Below are positions 46,484 through 56,036 of a stretch of 64,000 nt of DNA, piece by piece. The notes under the pieces are model-generated. The model saw only the letters and a list, made by a program, of their open reading frames with translations, was not told the DNA's origin and made no database searches. Every line of letters begins with the position of its first letter. Within the stretch, counting starts at the first letter, position 1. The stretch covers positions 2,118,001-2,182,000 of the forward strand of contig NZ_CP011994.1 in assembly GCF_001632845.1 (NCBI RefSeq), read 5' to 3'. Source of the DNA: Ectothiorhodospira sp. BSL-9 (GTDB lineage: Bacteria > Pseudomonadota > Gammaproteobacteria > Ectothiorhodospirales > Ectothiorhodospiraceae). The position numbers and the translations under genes were made by a program.

Positions 46484-46782
46484 GGCTGGTTTACACGGAC
46501 GAGGCGATTGCCGATCTGGAGCGGCTCAGAGCATTCATCGATGTGCACAATCCCTCTGCAGCCAACCGGATCGCGGCGGAGTTGGTAGAGAAAATTCAGC
46601 TGCTGAAGGATTTTCCCGGCATGGGGGCACCTGTCGGGATGGCACCGATGCCTGATACCGTTCGTGACATGGTCTTTGGCAGGTACGTTGTCCGCTATTC
46701 GACGCACCCCAGTGGCATCATTATTTTGCGGATCTGGCATGGTACCGCATTCCCACCAAGGAGCCCACGATGTCCCGTTTGA
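46480..46782 (+). CDS. ParE/RelE family toxin
   Basis: A 100-residue RelE/ParE superfamily toxin: LVYTDEAIADLERLRAFIDV, FPGMGAPVG, then RDMVFGRYVVRYSTHPSGII and LRIWHGTAF. Start is a GTG overlapping the antitoxin stop (GTGA). The C-terminus overlaps the gamma-glutamyltransferase start by 13 bases. The activity class (gyrase poison or mRNA interferase) cannot be told by sequence alone. Confidence 0.87.
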   Translation: MRLVYTDEAIADLERLRAFIDVHNPSAANRIAAELVEKIQLLKDFPGMGAPVGMAPMPDTVRDMVFGRYVVRYSTHPSGIIILRIWHGTAFPPRSPRCPV

Positions 46783-48455
46783 TCCGATCCCTTGTCTTCC
46801 TGGTCTGCCTGATCTTTGCCGGTTCGTTGATGGCCGGGACGCCGCCCCATGGCGTGGCTACGCCCCATCCTCTGGCCACCGAGGTGGCCGTGGAGGTGCT
46901 TGCCCGGGGTGGCAATGCCTTCGATGCCGCCGTGGCGGTGGGTGCGGTGCTGGCGGTGGTGGAGCCTTATGGGTCCGGTCTGGGCGGGGGGGGCTTCTGG
47001 CTTTTGCATGAGGCCGCCACCGGGCGGCAGATGATGGTGGATGCACGGGAGCGGGCGCCGCTGGCCGCCCATGCAGACATGTTTCTGGATGATGCCGGCG
47101 AGGTGGACAGGGATCGGGTCATGAATGGTCCCCTGGCCGCCGCCATTCCCGGTACGCCCGACGCCCTGGATCACATCGCCCGGGAATATGGGGCGCTGCC
47201 CCTGGCGGAGCTGCTGGAGCCGGCCGTTCGCCTGGCTCGGGATGGGTTCCCGGTGGACCCGGTCTATGAGCGGTTGACCTCCTTCCGGCGGGACACCTTG
47301 CGGGAGTGGCCTGAGTCGGCAGCGGTGTTTCTGGATGATGGCCAGGTGCCCGGGGAGGGTTTCGTGATCCGTCAGCCGGATCTGGCCCGGACCCTGGAGC
47401 AACTGGCGGAGTCGGGGCGGGATGGGTTTTACCAGGGTCCGATCGCCGAGCAACTCATCCAGGCCGTGGGCGGGGCCGGGGGGATCTGGACCGAAGAGGA
47501 TCTGGTGAGCTATCAGGTGGTGGAGCGCGAACCCATCACCTTCAATTATCGGGGCATGCGTGTGGTGTCGGCGCCGCCGCCGTCCTCGGGCGGCATCGCC
47601 CTGGCCCAGGCCCTGCAGGTGCTGGAACGCTTCGATCTTGGGGTCATGGACGAGGCGGATCGGTTGCATCACGGGGTTGAGGCAATGCGGCTGGCCTACC
47701 ATGACCGCGCCCGGTATCTGGGGGATGGCGACTTTGTGGAGGTGCCCGTGGAGCGCCTCATGGATCCGCGTTACGCGGCCGGGTTGGCCGCCACGGTGCA
47801 CCCGGGCCGGGCCCGGCCTAGCGATCAGCTCCCGGGCCCGGCGGGTCTGCGGGGAGGGCAGGACACCACCCATTTCTCCATCATCGATGCGCAGGGCAAC
47901 CGGGTGTCGGCCACCCTGTCGCTGAACTATCCCTTTGGCTCGGGGTTCATGCCTGCCGGGACGGGGGTGGTCCTGAACAATCACATGGATGATTTCACCG
48001 CCGCGCCGGGCACGCCCAATGCCTACGGCCTGATCCAGTCGTCGGCCAATCGCATTGAGCCGGGCAAGCGCATGCTGTCGAGCATGTCACCCACATTCCT
48101 GGAGATGGATGATCGGGTGGCCGTGCTGGGCACGCCCGGTGGGAGTCGCATCATCACCATGGTGCTGTTGTCGGCCCTGGAGTTTCATGCCGGTGGTCGT
48201 GCCGATCGCCTGGTGGCGTCGCCCCGTCATCACCATCAGTATTTGCCGGATCACATCGAGTATGAACCGGATGCCTTCAGCGATGAGCTCAAGGCGCAAC
48301 TGGAGGCGTATGGGCATGCCCTGGAGGCCCGTTCTCGTCCCTGGGGCAATCTGCAGGCGGTGGTGGTGGAGGCAGATGGCCGTTTCGAGGCGGCCGCTGA
48401 CCCCCGGGGCGTGGGCAACCACTCAGCAGCAGGCTTCCTCCACCCAGGTGAGTAG
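46770..48455 (+). CDS. ggt: gamma-glutamyltransferase
   Basis: A 561-residue Ntn-hydrolase proenzyme with a signal peptide (LIRSLVFLVCLIFAGSLMAG). The large-subunit part has GGNAFDAAVAVGAVLAVVEP and SGLGGGGFWL. The self-cleavage site and catalytic Thr lie in GGQDTTHFSIIDAQGN (about residue 369), followed by NNHMDDF and SSMSPTFLE of the small subunit. It acts in the periplasm on glutathione and other gamma-glutamyl compounds. AAGGAG precedes the ATG, inside the toxin gene. Its last 33 bases overlap the convergent cowN gene. Confidence 0.94.
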   Translation: MSRLIRSLVFLVCLIFAGSLMAGTPPHGVATPHPLATEVAVEVLARGGNAFDAAVAVGAVLAVVEPYGSGLGGGGFWLLHEAATGRQMMVDARERAPLAAHADMFLDDAGEVDRDRVMNGPLAAAIPGTPDALDHIAREYGALPLAELLEPAVRLARDGFPVDPVYERLTSFRRDTLREWPESAAVFLDDGQVPGEGFVIRQPDLARTLEQLAESGRDGFYQGPIAEQLIQAVGGAGGIWTEEDLVSYQVVEREPITFNYRGMRVVSAPPPSSGGIALAQALQVLERFDLGVMDEADRLHHGVEAMRLAYHDRARYLGDGDFVEVPVERLMDPRYAAGLAATVHPGRARPSDQLPGPAGLRGGQDTTHFSIIDAQGNRVSATLSLNYPFGSGFMPAGTGVVLNNHMDDFTAAPGTPNAYGLIQSSANRIEPGKRMLSSMSPTFLEMDDRVAVLGTPGGSRIITMVLLSALEFHAGGRADRLVASPRHHHQYLPDHIEYEPDAFSDELKAQLEAYGHALEARSRPWGNLQAVVVEADGRFEAAADPRGVGNHSAAGFLHPGE

Positions 48456-48725
48456 GTCCTGGGCCTCGTCGTCGCCGCATTCTTCGAACAGTTCGCGGAT
48501 CTGGTTGATGTTGGCGTGGATCAGGAACAGGTCGTCGGGTTTGGGGCCTGACTTGGGATTGCGCTTGCCCAGGAAGTAGTCCCAGAAGGGGGATTTCTGG
48601 GCCGGATCGGCGGTGAACTCCTCGATCAGGTTCATGACCAGGCGAGCATTGCCGTCGCAGTCCAGGTCCTTGAAGCTGATGTAGCGGGCGTTGGCGGCGT
48701 CGGGGTGTAGGTTGGGGCGGGTCAC
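48423..48725 (-). CDS. cowN: N2-fixation sustaining protein CowN
   Basis: A 100-residue protein matching the CowN family almost throughout: ARYISFKDLDCDGNARLVMN, SPFWDYFLGKRN, GPKPDDLFLIHANINQIREL and FEECGDDEAQDLLTWVEEAC. CowN protects nitrogenase from inhibition by carbon monoxide so that N2 fixation continues. The start is a GTG with AGGAG nine bases upstream; no better ATG exists. The upstream region holds a sigma-54 promoter, an IHF-like site and a NifA site. No nif genes lie in the window. It implies that the genome encodes nitrogenase. Confidence 0.95.
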   Translation of the reverse strand: MTRPNLHPDAANARYISFKDLDCDGNARLVMNLIEEFTADPAQKSPFWDYFLGKRNPKSGPKPDDLFLIHANINQIRELFEECGDDEAQDLLTWVEEACC

Positions 48726-48761
48726 GAAGGGGCTCCTTGGTCTGGTGTTGTGCTGAGTGAG

Positions 48762-48778
48762 AAGCAAGGAGCGGGCCA
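48762..48778 (-). promoter_or_regulatory. sigma-54 (-24/-12) promoter of cowN
   Basis: Minus strand TGGCCCGCTCCTTGCTT matches TGGCACG-N4-TTGCW with one difference (C for A). The invariant GG and GC pairs have the exact spacing. Transcription should start about 10-12 bases downstream, some 25 bp before the GTG of cowN. Confidence 0.85.
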
Positions 48779-48793
48779 GGTTTTTATTTTTTT

Positions 48794-48806
48794 TAAGTTT
48801 TTGTTA
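48794..48806 (-). promoter_or_regulatory. IHF-like site upstream of cowN
   Basis: Minus strand TAACAAAAACTTA fits the IHF consensus WATCAANNNNTTR with one mismatch, within a very AT-rich stretch (48781-48810) that stands out in this GC-rich DNA. Placed between the activator site and the promoter, as usual for NifA-controlled genes. Confidence 0.55.
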
Positions 48807-48851
48807 ATTAAGGGAAAGCTGGAAAGGTGGGGTAGGGGGGTTACTTGAGAT

Positions 48852-48867
48852 TGTGGGGAACGTGACA
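48852..48867 (-). promoter_or_regulatory. NifA upstream activator site (TGT-N10-ACA)
   Basis: TGTCACGTTCCCCACA is an exact TGT-N10-ACA site. It lies about 80 bp upstream of the -24/-12 promoter of cowN, in the normal range for NifA. Confidence 0.75.
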
Positions 48868-48897
48868 AGCAGAGGAGTATGGTCCGGCCCTCACCCC

Positions 48898-48927
48898 AGC
48901 CCCTCTCCCGCTTGCGGGAGAGGGGCT
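48898..48927. repeat. REP-like perfect hairpin after valS
   Basis: AGCCCCTCTCCCGC and its exact complement form a 14-bp stem with a two-base centre, preceded by CCCTCACCCC. This motif is a widespread intergenic palindrome in proteobacteria. It is six bases past the valS stop and may limit read-through toward cowN, although no T-run follows. Confidence 0.75.
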
Positions 48928-48932
48928 AAACC

Positions 48933-51695
48933 TCACAACCGCCGGATCTTATCCAGCTGACCTTCCAGTTCCCGCAGGCTGGCGCCCATCTCTGCCACCC
49001 GGGTGCGTTCCTTCTCCACCACCTCGGCGGGGGCGCGGTCCACGAAGCTGGGGTTTTCCAGTCGACCCCGGCATTGGGTGAGGTTCTTCTGCACCTTGGC
49101 CACTTCCTTTTCCAGGCGGGCGATCTCCGCCTCCTTGTCGATCAGGCCGGCCAGGGGGATGAGCAGGTGCATCTCGCCCACCAGGGCCATGGCAGACTCC
49201 GGGGGCTCCTCGCCGTGCAGCCACTGCACGGACTCGGGCTTGCCCAGGAATTCGATGAAGGCGCGGCTGGACTGGAAGCGGGTCTGATCCTCCGGCTGCC
49301 AGTTGTGCAGCAGCACGGGCAGGGGCTTGCCGGGGCTGATGTCCATCTCGGCGCGGATGCGGCGCATGCCCAGGATGAAGTTCTTCACCCATTCGATTTC
49401 CTTGTCTGCCTGGGCATCCCGTGCGCTCTCGTCCACCTGGGGGTAGGGCTGGTGCATGATGGTGTCGCCCTCGCGGCCCGCCAGCGGGGCCACCTGACGC
49501 CAGATGGCCTCGGTGATGAAGGGCATGATGGGATGCATCAGCCGCAGCAGGGTCTCCAGCACCTGAACCAGGGTCTTGCGGGTGCCACGGCGGGCGGCCT
49601 CGCTGCTGTCCTCGCCGGTGAGCACCGGCTTGCACAGCTCCAGGTACCAGTCGCAGTAGTCGTGCCAGGTGAACTCATACAGGGCGCGGGCAGCCAGGTC
49701 GAAACGGTACTCGGCCAGGTGGCGGTGCACCTCGGTGATGGTCACCTGCAGGCGGGAGGTGATCCAGCGATCGGCCAGGGAGAACTCCACCTCACCGCCG
49801 TTCACGCCGGTGTCCTCACCCTGGGTGTTCATGAGCACATAGCGGGCCGCGTTCCACAGCTTGTTGCAGAAGTTGCGGTAGCCCTCGATACGGCCCAGGT
49901 CGAACTTGATGTCACGGCCACTGGAGGCCAGGGCCGCCAGGGTGAAGCGCAGGGCGTCCGTCCCAAAGGCGGGGATGCCATCGGGGAACTGCTTCTTGGT
50001 GGCCTTGGCGATGCGCTTTTCCATCTGCGGCTGCATCAGGCCCTGGGTACGCTTGGCCAGCAGTTCATCCAGGGTGATGCCGTCGATGAGGTCGATGGGG
50101 TCGAGCACGTTGCCCTTGGACTTGGACATCTTCTGGCCCTCGGCATCCCGGATCAGGCCGGTGACGTACACCTCCTTGAAGGGCACGTCGTCCATGAACT
50201 TGAGGCCCATCATGATCATGCGGGCCACCCAGAAGAAGATGATGTCAAAACCGGTGACCAGTACCGAGGTGGGGTAGAAGGTCTTGAGTTCCGGGGTCTG
50301 CTCCGGCCAGCCCAGGGTGGAGAAGGGCCACAGGGCGGAACTGAACCAGGTGTCCAGCACGTCGGGATCGCGGGTCAGGTTGACGCTTGCATCCAGGCCG
50401 TACTTGCTGCGCACTTCTTCCTCGCTGCGGGCCACGTAGATCTTGCCGGCATCGTCGTACCAGGCGGGGATGCGATGTCCCCACCAGATCTGCCGGGAGA
50501 TGCACCAGTCCTCGATATTGCGCATCCATTCGAAGTAGGTCTTGTTCCAGTTTTCCGGCACGAAGCGGATGCGGCCCTCTTCCACCGCCTGGATGGCCGG
50601 TTCGGCCAGGGGGCCGGCCTTCACATACCACTGGTCGGTGAGGAAGGGCTCGATGACGGCGCCGCTGCGATCCCCGCGGGGCACCATCAGCTTGTGATCG
50701 TCGATGCGTTCCATCAGGCCCTGGGCATCCAGGTCCTGAATCACACGCTCGCGGGCCTCGAAGCGGTCCAGGCCCCGGTAGGCCTCGGGGGCCTCGTCGT
50801 TGATCTTCGCGTCGATGGTGAAGATGTTGATCATGGGCAGGTCGTGCCGGCTGCCCACGGCGTAGTCGTTGAAGTCGTGGGCGGGGGTGATCTTCACGCA
50901 GCCGGAGCCAAACTCCGGGTCCACGTAGTCATCGGCGATCACCGGGATGCGCCGGCCCGTCAGCGGCAGTTCCACCTCCTTGCCGATGAGGTGCTGGTAG
51001 CGCTCGTCATCCGGGTTCACCGCCACGGCGGTGTCGCCCAGCATGGTCTCGGGGCGGGTGGTGGCCACCACCAGGTGACCGGAACCATCGGCCAGGGGGT
51101 AGCGCATGTGCCAGAGCTTGCCCTGTTCCTCTTCGGAGAGCACTTCCAGGTCCGAGACGGCGGTGTGCAGCACCGGGTCCCAGTTCACCAGGCGCTTGCC
51201 CCGGTAGATGAGGCCTTCGTCATACAGGCGCACGAACACCTCGCCCACGGCCTCCGACAGGCCATCGTCCATGGTGAAGCGTTCCCGGCTCCAGTCGATG
51301 GAGGTGCCCAGGCGCCGCATCTGTTGCTGGATCTGGTGGCCGGAGTGCTCGCGCCATTGCCAGACCTTGTCCAGGAAGGCGTCGCGGCCCAGGTCGTGAC
51401 GGGACTGCCCCTCACGGGCCAGCTGGCGCTCCACCACCATCTGGGTGGCGATGCCGGCGTGGTCGGTGCCCCCCTGCCAGAGGGTGTTGTCGCCGCACAT
51501 CCGGTGGTAGCGGATGAGGGTATCCATCAGGGTGTCCTGGAAGGCGTGCCCCATGTGCAGGGTGCCGGTCACGTTGGGGGGCGGCAGCATGATGCAGTAG
51601 GGGTCCCCCTCGCCACGGGCGGCGAACCAGCCATGGGTTTCCCATTCCTGGTAGACGGTTTGTTCGATGGCGCGGGGGTCGTAGGTCTTGTCCAT
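48933..51695 (-). CDS. valS: valyl-tRNA synthetase
   Basis: A 920-residue class I synthetase. HIGH motif [15 protein letters not shown] (about residue 38-52), the CP1 editing domain (about 190-330), KMSKS motif [13 protein letters not shown] (about 522), an anticodon-binding helical domain and a C-terminal coiled-coil ([16 protein letters not shown]) that contacts tRNA. It charges tRNA-Val and edits mischarged Thr. Last in the string pepA-holC-valS on the minus strand, a conserved gammaproteobacterial order. Confidence 0.98.
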   Translation of the reverse strand: MDKTYDPRAIEQTVYQEWETHGWFAARGEGDPYCIMLPPPNVTGTLHMGHAFQDTLMDTLIRYHRMCGDNTLWQGGTDHAGIATQMVVERQLAREGQSRHDLGRDAFLDKVWQWREHSGHQIQQQMRRLGTSIDWSRERFTMDDGLSEAVGEVFVRLYDEGLIYRGKRLVNWDPVLHTAVSDLEVLSEEEQGKLWHMRYPLADGSGHLVVATTRPETMLGDTAVAVNPDDERYQHLIGKEVELPLTGRRIPVIADDYVDPEFGSGCVKITPAHDFNDYAVGSRHDLPMINIFTIDAKINDEAPEAYRGLDRFEARERVIQDLDAQGLMERIDDHKLMVPRGDRSGAVIEPFLTDQWYVKAGPLAEPAIQAVEEGRIRFVPENWNKTYFEWMRNIEDWCISRQIWWGHRIPAWYDDAGKIYVARSEEEVRSKYGLDASVNLTRDPDVLDTWFSSALWPFSTLGWPEQTPELKTFYPTSVLVTGFDIIFFWVARMIMMGLKFMDDVPFKEVYVTGLIRDAEGQKMSKSKGNVLDPIDLIDGITLDELLAKRTQGLMQPQMEKRIAKATKKQFPDGIPAFGTDALRFTLAALASSGRDIKFDLGRIEGYRNFCNKLWNAARYVLMNTQGEDTGVNGGEVEFSLADRWITSRLQVTITEVHRHLAEYRFDLAARALYEFTWHDYCDWYLELCKPVLTGEDSSEAARRGTRKTLVQVLETLLRLMHPIMPFITEAIWRQVAPLAGREGDTIMHQPYPQVDESARDAQADKEIEWVKNFILGMRRIRAEMDISPGKPLPVLLHNWQPEDQTRFQSSRAFIEFLGKPESVQWLHGEEPPESAMALVGEMHLLIPLAGLIDKEAEIARLEKEVAKVQKNLTQCRGRLENPSFVDRAPAEVVEKERTRVAEMGASLRELEGQLDKIRRL

Positions 51696-51758
51696 GGGGC
51701 CTGTGTCGGATGCGGAGCGAAAGTGGCGGATTATATTAATCTTTTTTGGGGGTGCCGG

Positions 51759-52178
51759 TCACCTGCCCAGGGTGTGGTGATGCAGGTCGCAGCCCTGCTC
51801 CCGGTAGTGCCGGAACCGTGCCCGGCCGCTGTCACGCACGCTGGGGTCTTCATTGACCACCTCGGCCACGCGCTCGAAGCGCTCGAAGTGTGCGGGCACC
51901 TCGGGCGCCAGGTTGACCAGCACCTGGGCACCCTCCGGTGCATTGGGGCCGATGCTCACGGGCACTCGCGCATCGTCAGGGTTGATGCCATGCGGGATGA
52001 AGGCGTCATCCTTGAAGGTCCACAGCAGGTCGTCCAGTGCCCGGGCCTCGTTTTGCGAGCGGGTGTGGACATGCACCCGATGCCCAAGGCCGAAGGCCTT
52101 GTGCACCAGGCGACAGACGGTGGTGAGCCGCTGCTGGGGGTGGGTGCCCTTGAGGAGGTAGAAGTCGACTCTTGTCAT
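51759..52178 (-). CDS. holC: DNA polymerase III chi subunit
   Basis: A 139-residue HolC protein: VDFYLLKGTHPQQRLTTVCR at the start, then LDDLLWTFKDDAFIPHG and PVSIGP, all typical. Chi links the clamp loader to single-stranded DNA-binding protein at the replication fork. It lies between pepA (37 bp upstream) and valS (63 bp downstream), the usual operon. Confidence 0.95.
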   Translation of the reverse strand: MTRVDFYLLKGTHPQQRLTTVCRLVHKAFGLGHRVHVHTRSQNEARALDDLLWTFKDDAFIPHGINPDDARVPVSIGPNAPEGAQVLVNLAPEVPAHFERFERVAEVVNEDPSVRDSGRARFRHYREQGCDLHHHTLGR

Positions 52179-52215
52179 GGTGAGGTGAGTTGTTTGGCTG
52201 GGGTGAGGGCCGCAT

Positions 52216-53709
52216 TCATTCCTTGATGCGGTTGAACAGGAACTGCATCACCAGAGGCACAGGCCGGCCTGTTGCCCCCTTCTCCTTGCCGCTCTTCCAG
52301 GCCACCCCTGCAATGTCCAGGTGGGCCCATTTGTACTTCTTGGTGAACCGGGACAGGAAGCAGGCGGCGGTGATGGTGCCCGCCGGGCGGCCGCCGATGT
52401 TGGCCATGTCGGCGAAATTGCTGTTGAGTTGTTCCTGGTATTCATCCCAGAGCGGCAGCTCCCAGGCCCGGTCCAGGGTCTGACGGCTGGCGGTGAGCAG
52501 GTCGTTGGTGAGGGAGGCGCTGTTGCCCAGCACGGCGGTGGCCTGATGGCCCAGGGCAATGATGCAGGCGCCGGTGAGGGTGGCCATGTCCACCACCACC
52601 TCCGGGTCGAAACGCTCCACATAGGTCAGGGCATCGCAGAGCACCAGGCGGCCCTCGGCGTCGGTGTTGAGGACTTCCACGGTCTGTCCGGACATCGTGG
52701 TGATGATGTCACCGGGCTTGGTGGCGCGGCCATCGGGCATGTTTTCGGCGGCGGCGATCACGCCAATCACGTTCATGGGCAGCTTGAGTTCGGCGCAGGC
52801 CTTCATGGCCCCCATGACGGCAGCGGCCCCGCCCATGTCGTACTTCATCTCGTCCATGCCTTCGCCGGGCTTGAGGGAGATGCCGCCGGTGTCGAAGGTG
52901 ATGCCCTTGCCCACCAGGACCACGGGCTTGTCGTTCTTCTTGCCGCCCCGGTAGTCCATGACGATGAGGCGGGCCGGTTGTTCAGAGCCCCGGGATACGG
53001 ACAGCAGGGCGCCCATGCCTTCCTTCTCCATGGCCTCCTCATCCAGGATGTCCACCTTCAGGTCCTTGTAGGCCTTTTTCAGGCCCTTGGCCTGGTCCGC
53101 CAGGTACACCGGTGTGCACACGTTGCCCGGGCGGTTGCCCAGGTCCCGGGTGAGCTGCATGCCGGTGGCGGTGGCGGTGGCCCGTTTCAGGGTCTGCCCG
53201 GCGGTGTCCAGCTCCTCCTCGGCCTCCACGTTGAGCACCATCTGCTTGAGGGCCGTCTTGTTCTTTTTCTTGTTGCTCTTGAGCTCGTCGAAGCGGTAGA
53301 GGGCGTCTTCCACCACCAGCACGCTCTGGAAGAGCTTCCAGGGCAGGTCGCGGCCCTTGACGGGCAGGTCGGTGAGGAAATTGTGGGCGGTGGCTGCGCC
53401 GCTTTGCTTGAGGGCGGTGATCATGTGGGAGGTCAGCTTGCGGAAGGAGGCCTCGCTCAGGTCCCGCTCCTTGCCGCACCCCACCAGCAGCACCCGCTCG
53501 GCCAACTCGCCGGGCACTTGGTGCAGCCAGAGGGTCTGGCCCAGTTCGCCATCCATGTCGCCTCGCTTGAGCAGGGCGCTGATGGCGCCATCGGTGGCCT
53601 GATCCAGGGCCTTGGCGGCGGTGGACAGCTTGCGACGCTCGAATACACCCGCAACGATGCAGGGGCTGTGCTGTTCCTGGGGTTGACCGCTTGCGACTGA
53701 GAATTCCAT
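52216..53709 (-). CDS. pepA: leucyl aminopeptidase (cytosol aminopeptidase)
   Basis: A 497-residue M17 metallopeptidase. The C-terminal catalytic domain has VGKGITFDTGGISLKPGEGM (metal-binding Lys and Asp), the signature NTDAEGRL and the downstream DALTYV segment. It binds two metal ions and removes N-terminal residues; in E. coli the same protein also binds DNA at cer and carAB. The start MEFSVASG is chosen because GAGGAA precedes it; 20 further in-frame codons upstream are not conserved. Divergent from lptF by about 160 bp, as in many relatives. Confidence 0.96.
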   Translation of the reverse strand: MEFSVASGQPQEQHSPCIVAGVFERRKLSTAAKALDQATDGAISALLKRGDMDGELGQTLWLHQVPGELAERVLLVGCGKERDLSEASFRKLTSHMITALKQSGAATAHNFLTDLPVKGRDLPWKLFQSVLVVEDALYRFDELKSNKKKNKTALKQMVLNVEAEEELDTAGQTLKRATATATGMQLTRDLGNRPGNVCTPVYLADQAKGLKKAYKDLKVDILDEEAMEKEGMGALLSVSRGSEQPARLIVMDYRGGKKNDKPVVLVGKGITFDTGGISLKPGEGMDEMKYDMGGAAAVMGAMKACAELKLPMNVIGVIAAAENMPDGRATKPGDIITTMSGQTVEVLNTDAEGRLVLCDALTYVERFDPEVVVDMATLTGACIIALGHQATAVLGNSASLTNDLLTASRQTLDRAWELPLWDEYQEQLNSNFADMANIGGRPAGTITAACFLSRFTKKYKWAHLDIAGVAWKSGKEKGATGRPVPLVMQFLFNRIKE

Positions 53710-53868
53710 GCCATTCCTCGAAATAGACTGGGAAAGCCCGATGATGCAGCAATCCGGGCCCTGGGTCACTGGGTTCGGCGGCGGGTGGTTGGCCTAGCCG
53801 ATGCCGGGGCTAGTAGTATAGGGAATCTTCCTCCACCGTTAACGCACCCCGTGCCGGGGTGATTCGAG

Positions 53869-54978
53869 ATGCCGTTGAAGGTCCTGGACCGTTACCTGAT
53901 CCGCGAGATGCTGCTCACGCAGATGGCGGTGATCCTGGTGCTGCTGCTGATCATCCTGGGCGGCATGCTGGCGCGCCTGCTGGGGGAAGTGGCCGAGGGG
54001 CGCATCCCCGCCGATGTGTTGCCGGTGATCCTGGCACTGGGGTCTTTCCGGGCCCTGATCCTGTTGTTGCCGGTGTCGCTGTTCCTGGCGGTGATGCTCA
54101 CCCTGGGGCGGTTGCACAAGGACAGCGAGATGGCGGCGCTCAAGGCCTGCGGCGTGGGTTACGGGCGGCTGTTCGGTACCGTGATGGCGATTACCCTGCC
54201 GCTGAGCGTGCTGCTGGCAGTGCTGTCGCTGTATGTGGGGCCCTGGACCACCCTGCAGGTGGACGAGATCCGCGCCGAGACTGCGCAGCGCTCGGATCTC
54301 ATGGGGATCACCCCGGGGCGGTTCCTGCAGGCTGGCAGCGTGGATGGCACGGTGTTTTTCGTGGAGTCGTTTTCCGATGATCGTGAGGTGATGCACAACG
54401 TCTTCATCCAGCGGCGCCAGGGCGGGGACACCGAGGTGGTGGTGGCCCGCAGCGCCGAGCAGCAGATCGACCCCGGTAGTGGCCAGCGTTTCCTGGTGCT
54501 GCGTGATGGTCATCGTTACGAAGGCAGCCCCGGAGATGCGGATTTTCGCATCATTCAGTTCGCCACCCATGGAGTGCGCATGCCCGATCCCAGAGCCGTG
54601 ACCGTGCGCAGTCGCACGGACAACGTGCCCACGGCCGATTTGTGGGGGTCGGAGCGCCTGGAGCACCGGGCAGAACTGCAATGGCGCCTGGCCGCACCGT
54701 TGTCCATGCTGCTGCTGGCCGTCCTGGCCCTGCCGCTGTCTTATACCTCGCCACGCCAGGGCCGGTTCGCCAAGCTGGCCGCGGGGGTGGGGATCTACGT
54801 GGTCTACGCGCAGATGCAGATGGTATCCAAGGACTGGTTCGCTGATGGTGACACACCAGCCTGGCTGGGCATGTGGTGGGTACACCTGGGGCTGGTGGTA
54901 CTGGCGCTGGTGCTGCTGTGGCGACAGTACGGCAGTTTCTGGATGCTGCGTGGCTGGCGCCGGGCGAAACTGGCATGA
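53869..54978 (+). CDS. lptF: LPS export permease LptF
   Basis: A 369-residue YjgP/YjgQ family protein with six membrane helices, three at each end, around a periplasmic beta-jellyroll domain (about residues 110-270). N-terminus: LDRYLIREMLLTQMAVILVL. With LptG and LptB it extracts lipopolysaccharide from the inner membrane. Its stop overlaps the lptG start (ATGA), so the two are made together. Divergent from pepA. Confidence 0.96.
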   Translation: MPLKVLDRYLIREMLLTQMAVILVLLLIILGGMLARLLGEVAEGRIPADVLPVILALGSFRALILLLPVSLFLAVMLTLGRLHKDSEMAALKACGVGYGRLFGTVMAITLPLSVLLAVLSLYVGPWTTLQVDEIRAETAQRSDLMGITPGRFLQAGSVDGTVFFVESFSDDREVMHNVFIQRRQGGDTEVVVARSAEQQIDPGSGQRFLVLRDGHRYEGSPGDADFRIIQFATHGVRMPDPRAVTVRSRTDNVPTADLWGSERLEHRAELQWRLAAPLSMLLLAVLALPLSYTSPRQGRFAKLAAGVGIYVVYAQMQMVSKDWFADGDTPAWLGMWWVHLGLVVLALVLLWRQYGSFWMLRGWRRAKLA

Positions 54979-56036
54979 AGATCCTGCGCTTCTACATTGC
55001 CCGGCAGGTGATCGGCGGGACCCTTCTGGCCCTGCTGGTGCTCACCGCCCTGGATGTGGGTTTTGCCTTCATCGCCGAGATCGACGATGTGGGGGAGGGG
55101 GCCTACGGCTGGATTCAGGCCCTCATGTACACGGCATTGACCGTGCCACGCCGCCTGTACGAACTGTTCCCCACCTCGGTGCTCATTGGGGCCCTGCTCA
55201 GCCTGGGCACGGTGGCGGAGAACAGTGAGCTCACGGCCATGCGGGCGGCGGGGGTGTCGGTCTCGCGCATCATCACCGCAGCGTTGCAGGCGGGTGTGGT
55301 GCTGATGCTGGCGGCGGTGCTGTTGGGCGAGGTGGTGGCCCCGGCCAGTGAGCGTCAGGCCCAGAACATGCGTACCTTTTCCCATTCCGATCAGATTCAG
55401 GTGGGTGGCATTGGTTTATGGGCGCGGGACGGGAACGATTACCTGAACGTGCGCGTGATCATGCCCGGTTTGCGCCTGCATGATCTGCGGGTGTACCGGT
55501 TCGACGACGAGCAGCGCATGACCCAGTCCATCCGTATTGCCAGTGCCCGTTATCACGACGGGGAATGGCAGATGGAAGGTGTGGTGCGCAGCCATGTCTC
55601 GGTAGATGGCGTGGAGGTGGAGCGTGCCGACGCGGAGCAATGGGATCGTCTGCTGGCCCCGGAGTTGTTTGACGTGATCGTGGTGGAGCCGCGGCAGATG
55701 TCTGCCTGGACCCTGGCGCGCTACATCGGTTACCTGCGCGAGAACAATCTGGAGTCGGCCCCCTATGAGCTGGCCTTCTGGACGCGATTCACCACGCCGT
55801 TATCCAGCCTGGTGATGCTGCTGCTGGCCATTCCCTTCATCTTTGGCTCGTTGCGCACCGGGGGAGCGGGGCAGCGACTGTTCATCGGCATCCTGATCGG
55901 CGTGAGTTTCCACCTGCTCAACCGGATGCTGAATCACATGGGTCTGGTGTACGGCATGCCGCCGCTGCTGGCGGCGGTGCTGCCCATGGCTGTCTTCCTG
56001 GTGATCGCCCTGTGGGCCATCCGACGGGTGCGCTAG
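54975..56036 (+). CDS. lptG: LPS export permease LptG
   Basis: A 353-residue partner of LptF: N-terminus MKILRFYIARQVIGGTLLAL, helices 1-3, a periplasmic domain (about 125-260), then helices 4-6 including TRFTTPLSSLVMLLLAIPFI. The start is set by the four-base overlap with lptF. The stop overlaps that of the convergent RDD gene by four bases. Confidence 0.96.
   Translation: MKILRFYIARQVIGGTLLALLVLTALDVGFAFIAEIDDVGEGAYGWIQALMYTALTVPRRLYELFPTSVLIGALLSLGTVAENSELTAMRAAGVSVSRIITAALQAGVVLMLAAVLLGEVVAPASERQAQNMRTFSHSDQIQVGGIGLWARDGNDYLNVRVIMPGLRLHDLRVYRFDDEQRMTQSIRIASARYHDGEWQMEGVVRSHVSVDGVEVERADAEQWDRLLAPELFDVIVVEPRQMSAWTLARYIGYLRENNLESAPYELAFWTRFTTPLSSLVMLLLAIPFIFGSLRTGGAGQRLFIGILIGVSFHLLNRMLNHMGLVYGMPPLLAAVLPMAVFLVIALWAIRRVR

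Noticed and set aside
49074-52226. A 1050-codon open frame on the plus strand opposite valS and holC
   Set aside because: It is the antisense of highly conserved valS codons; such long shadows arise from GC-rich third positions. Composition is rich in His, Gly and Val with no domain.
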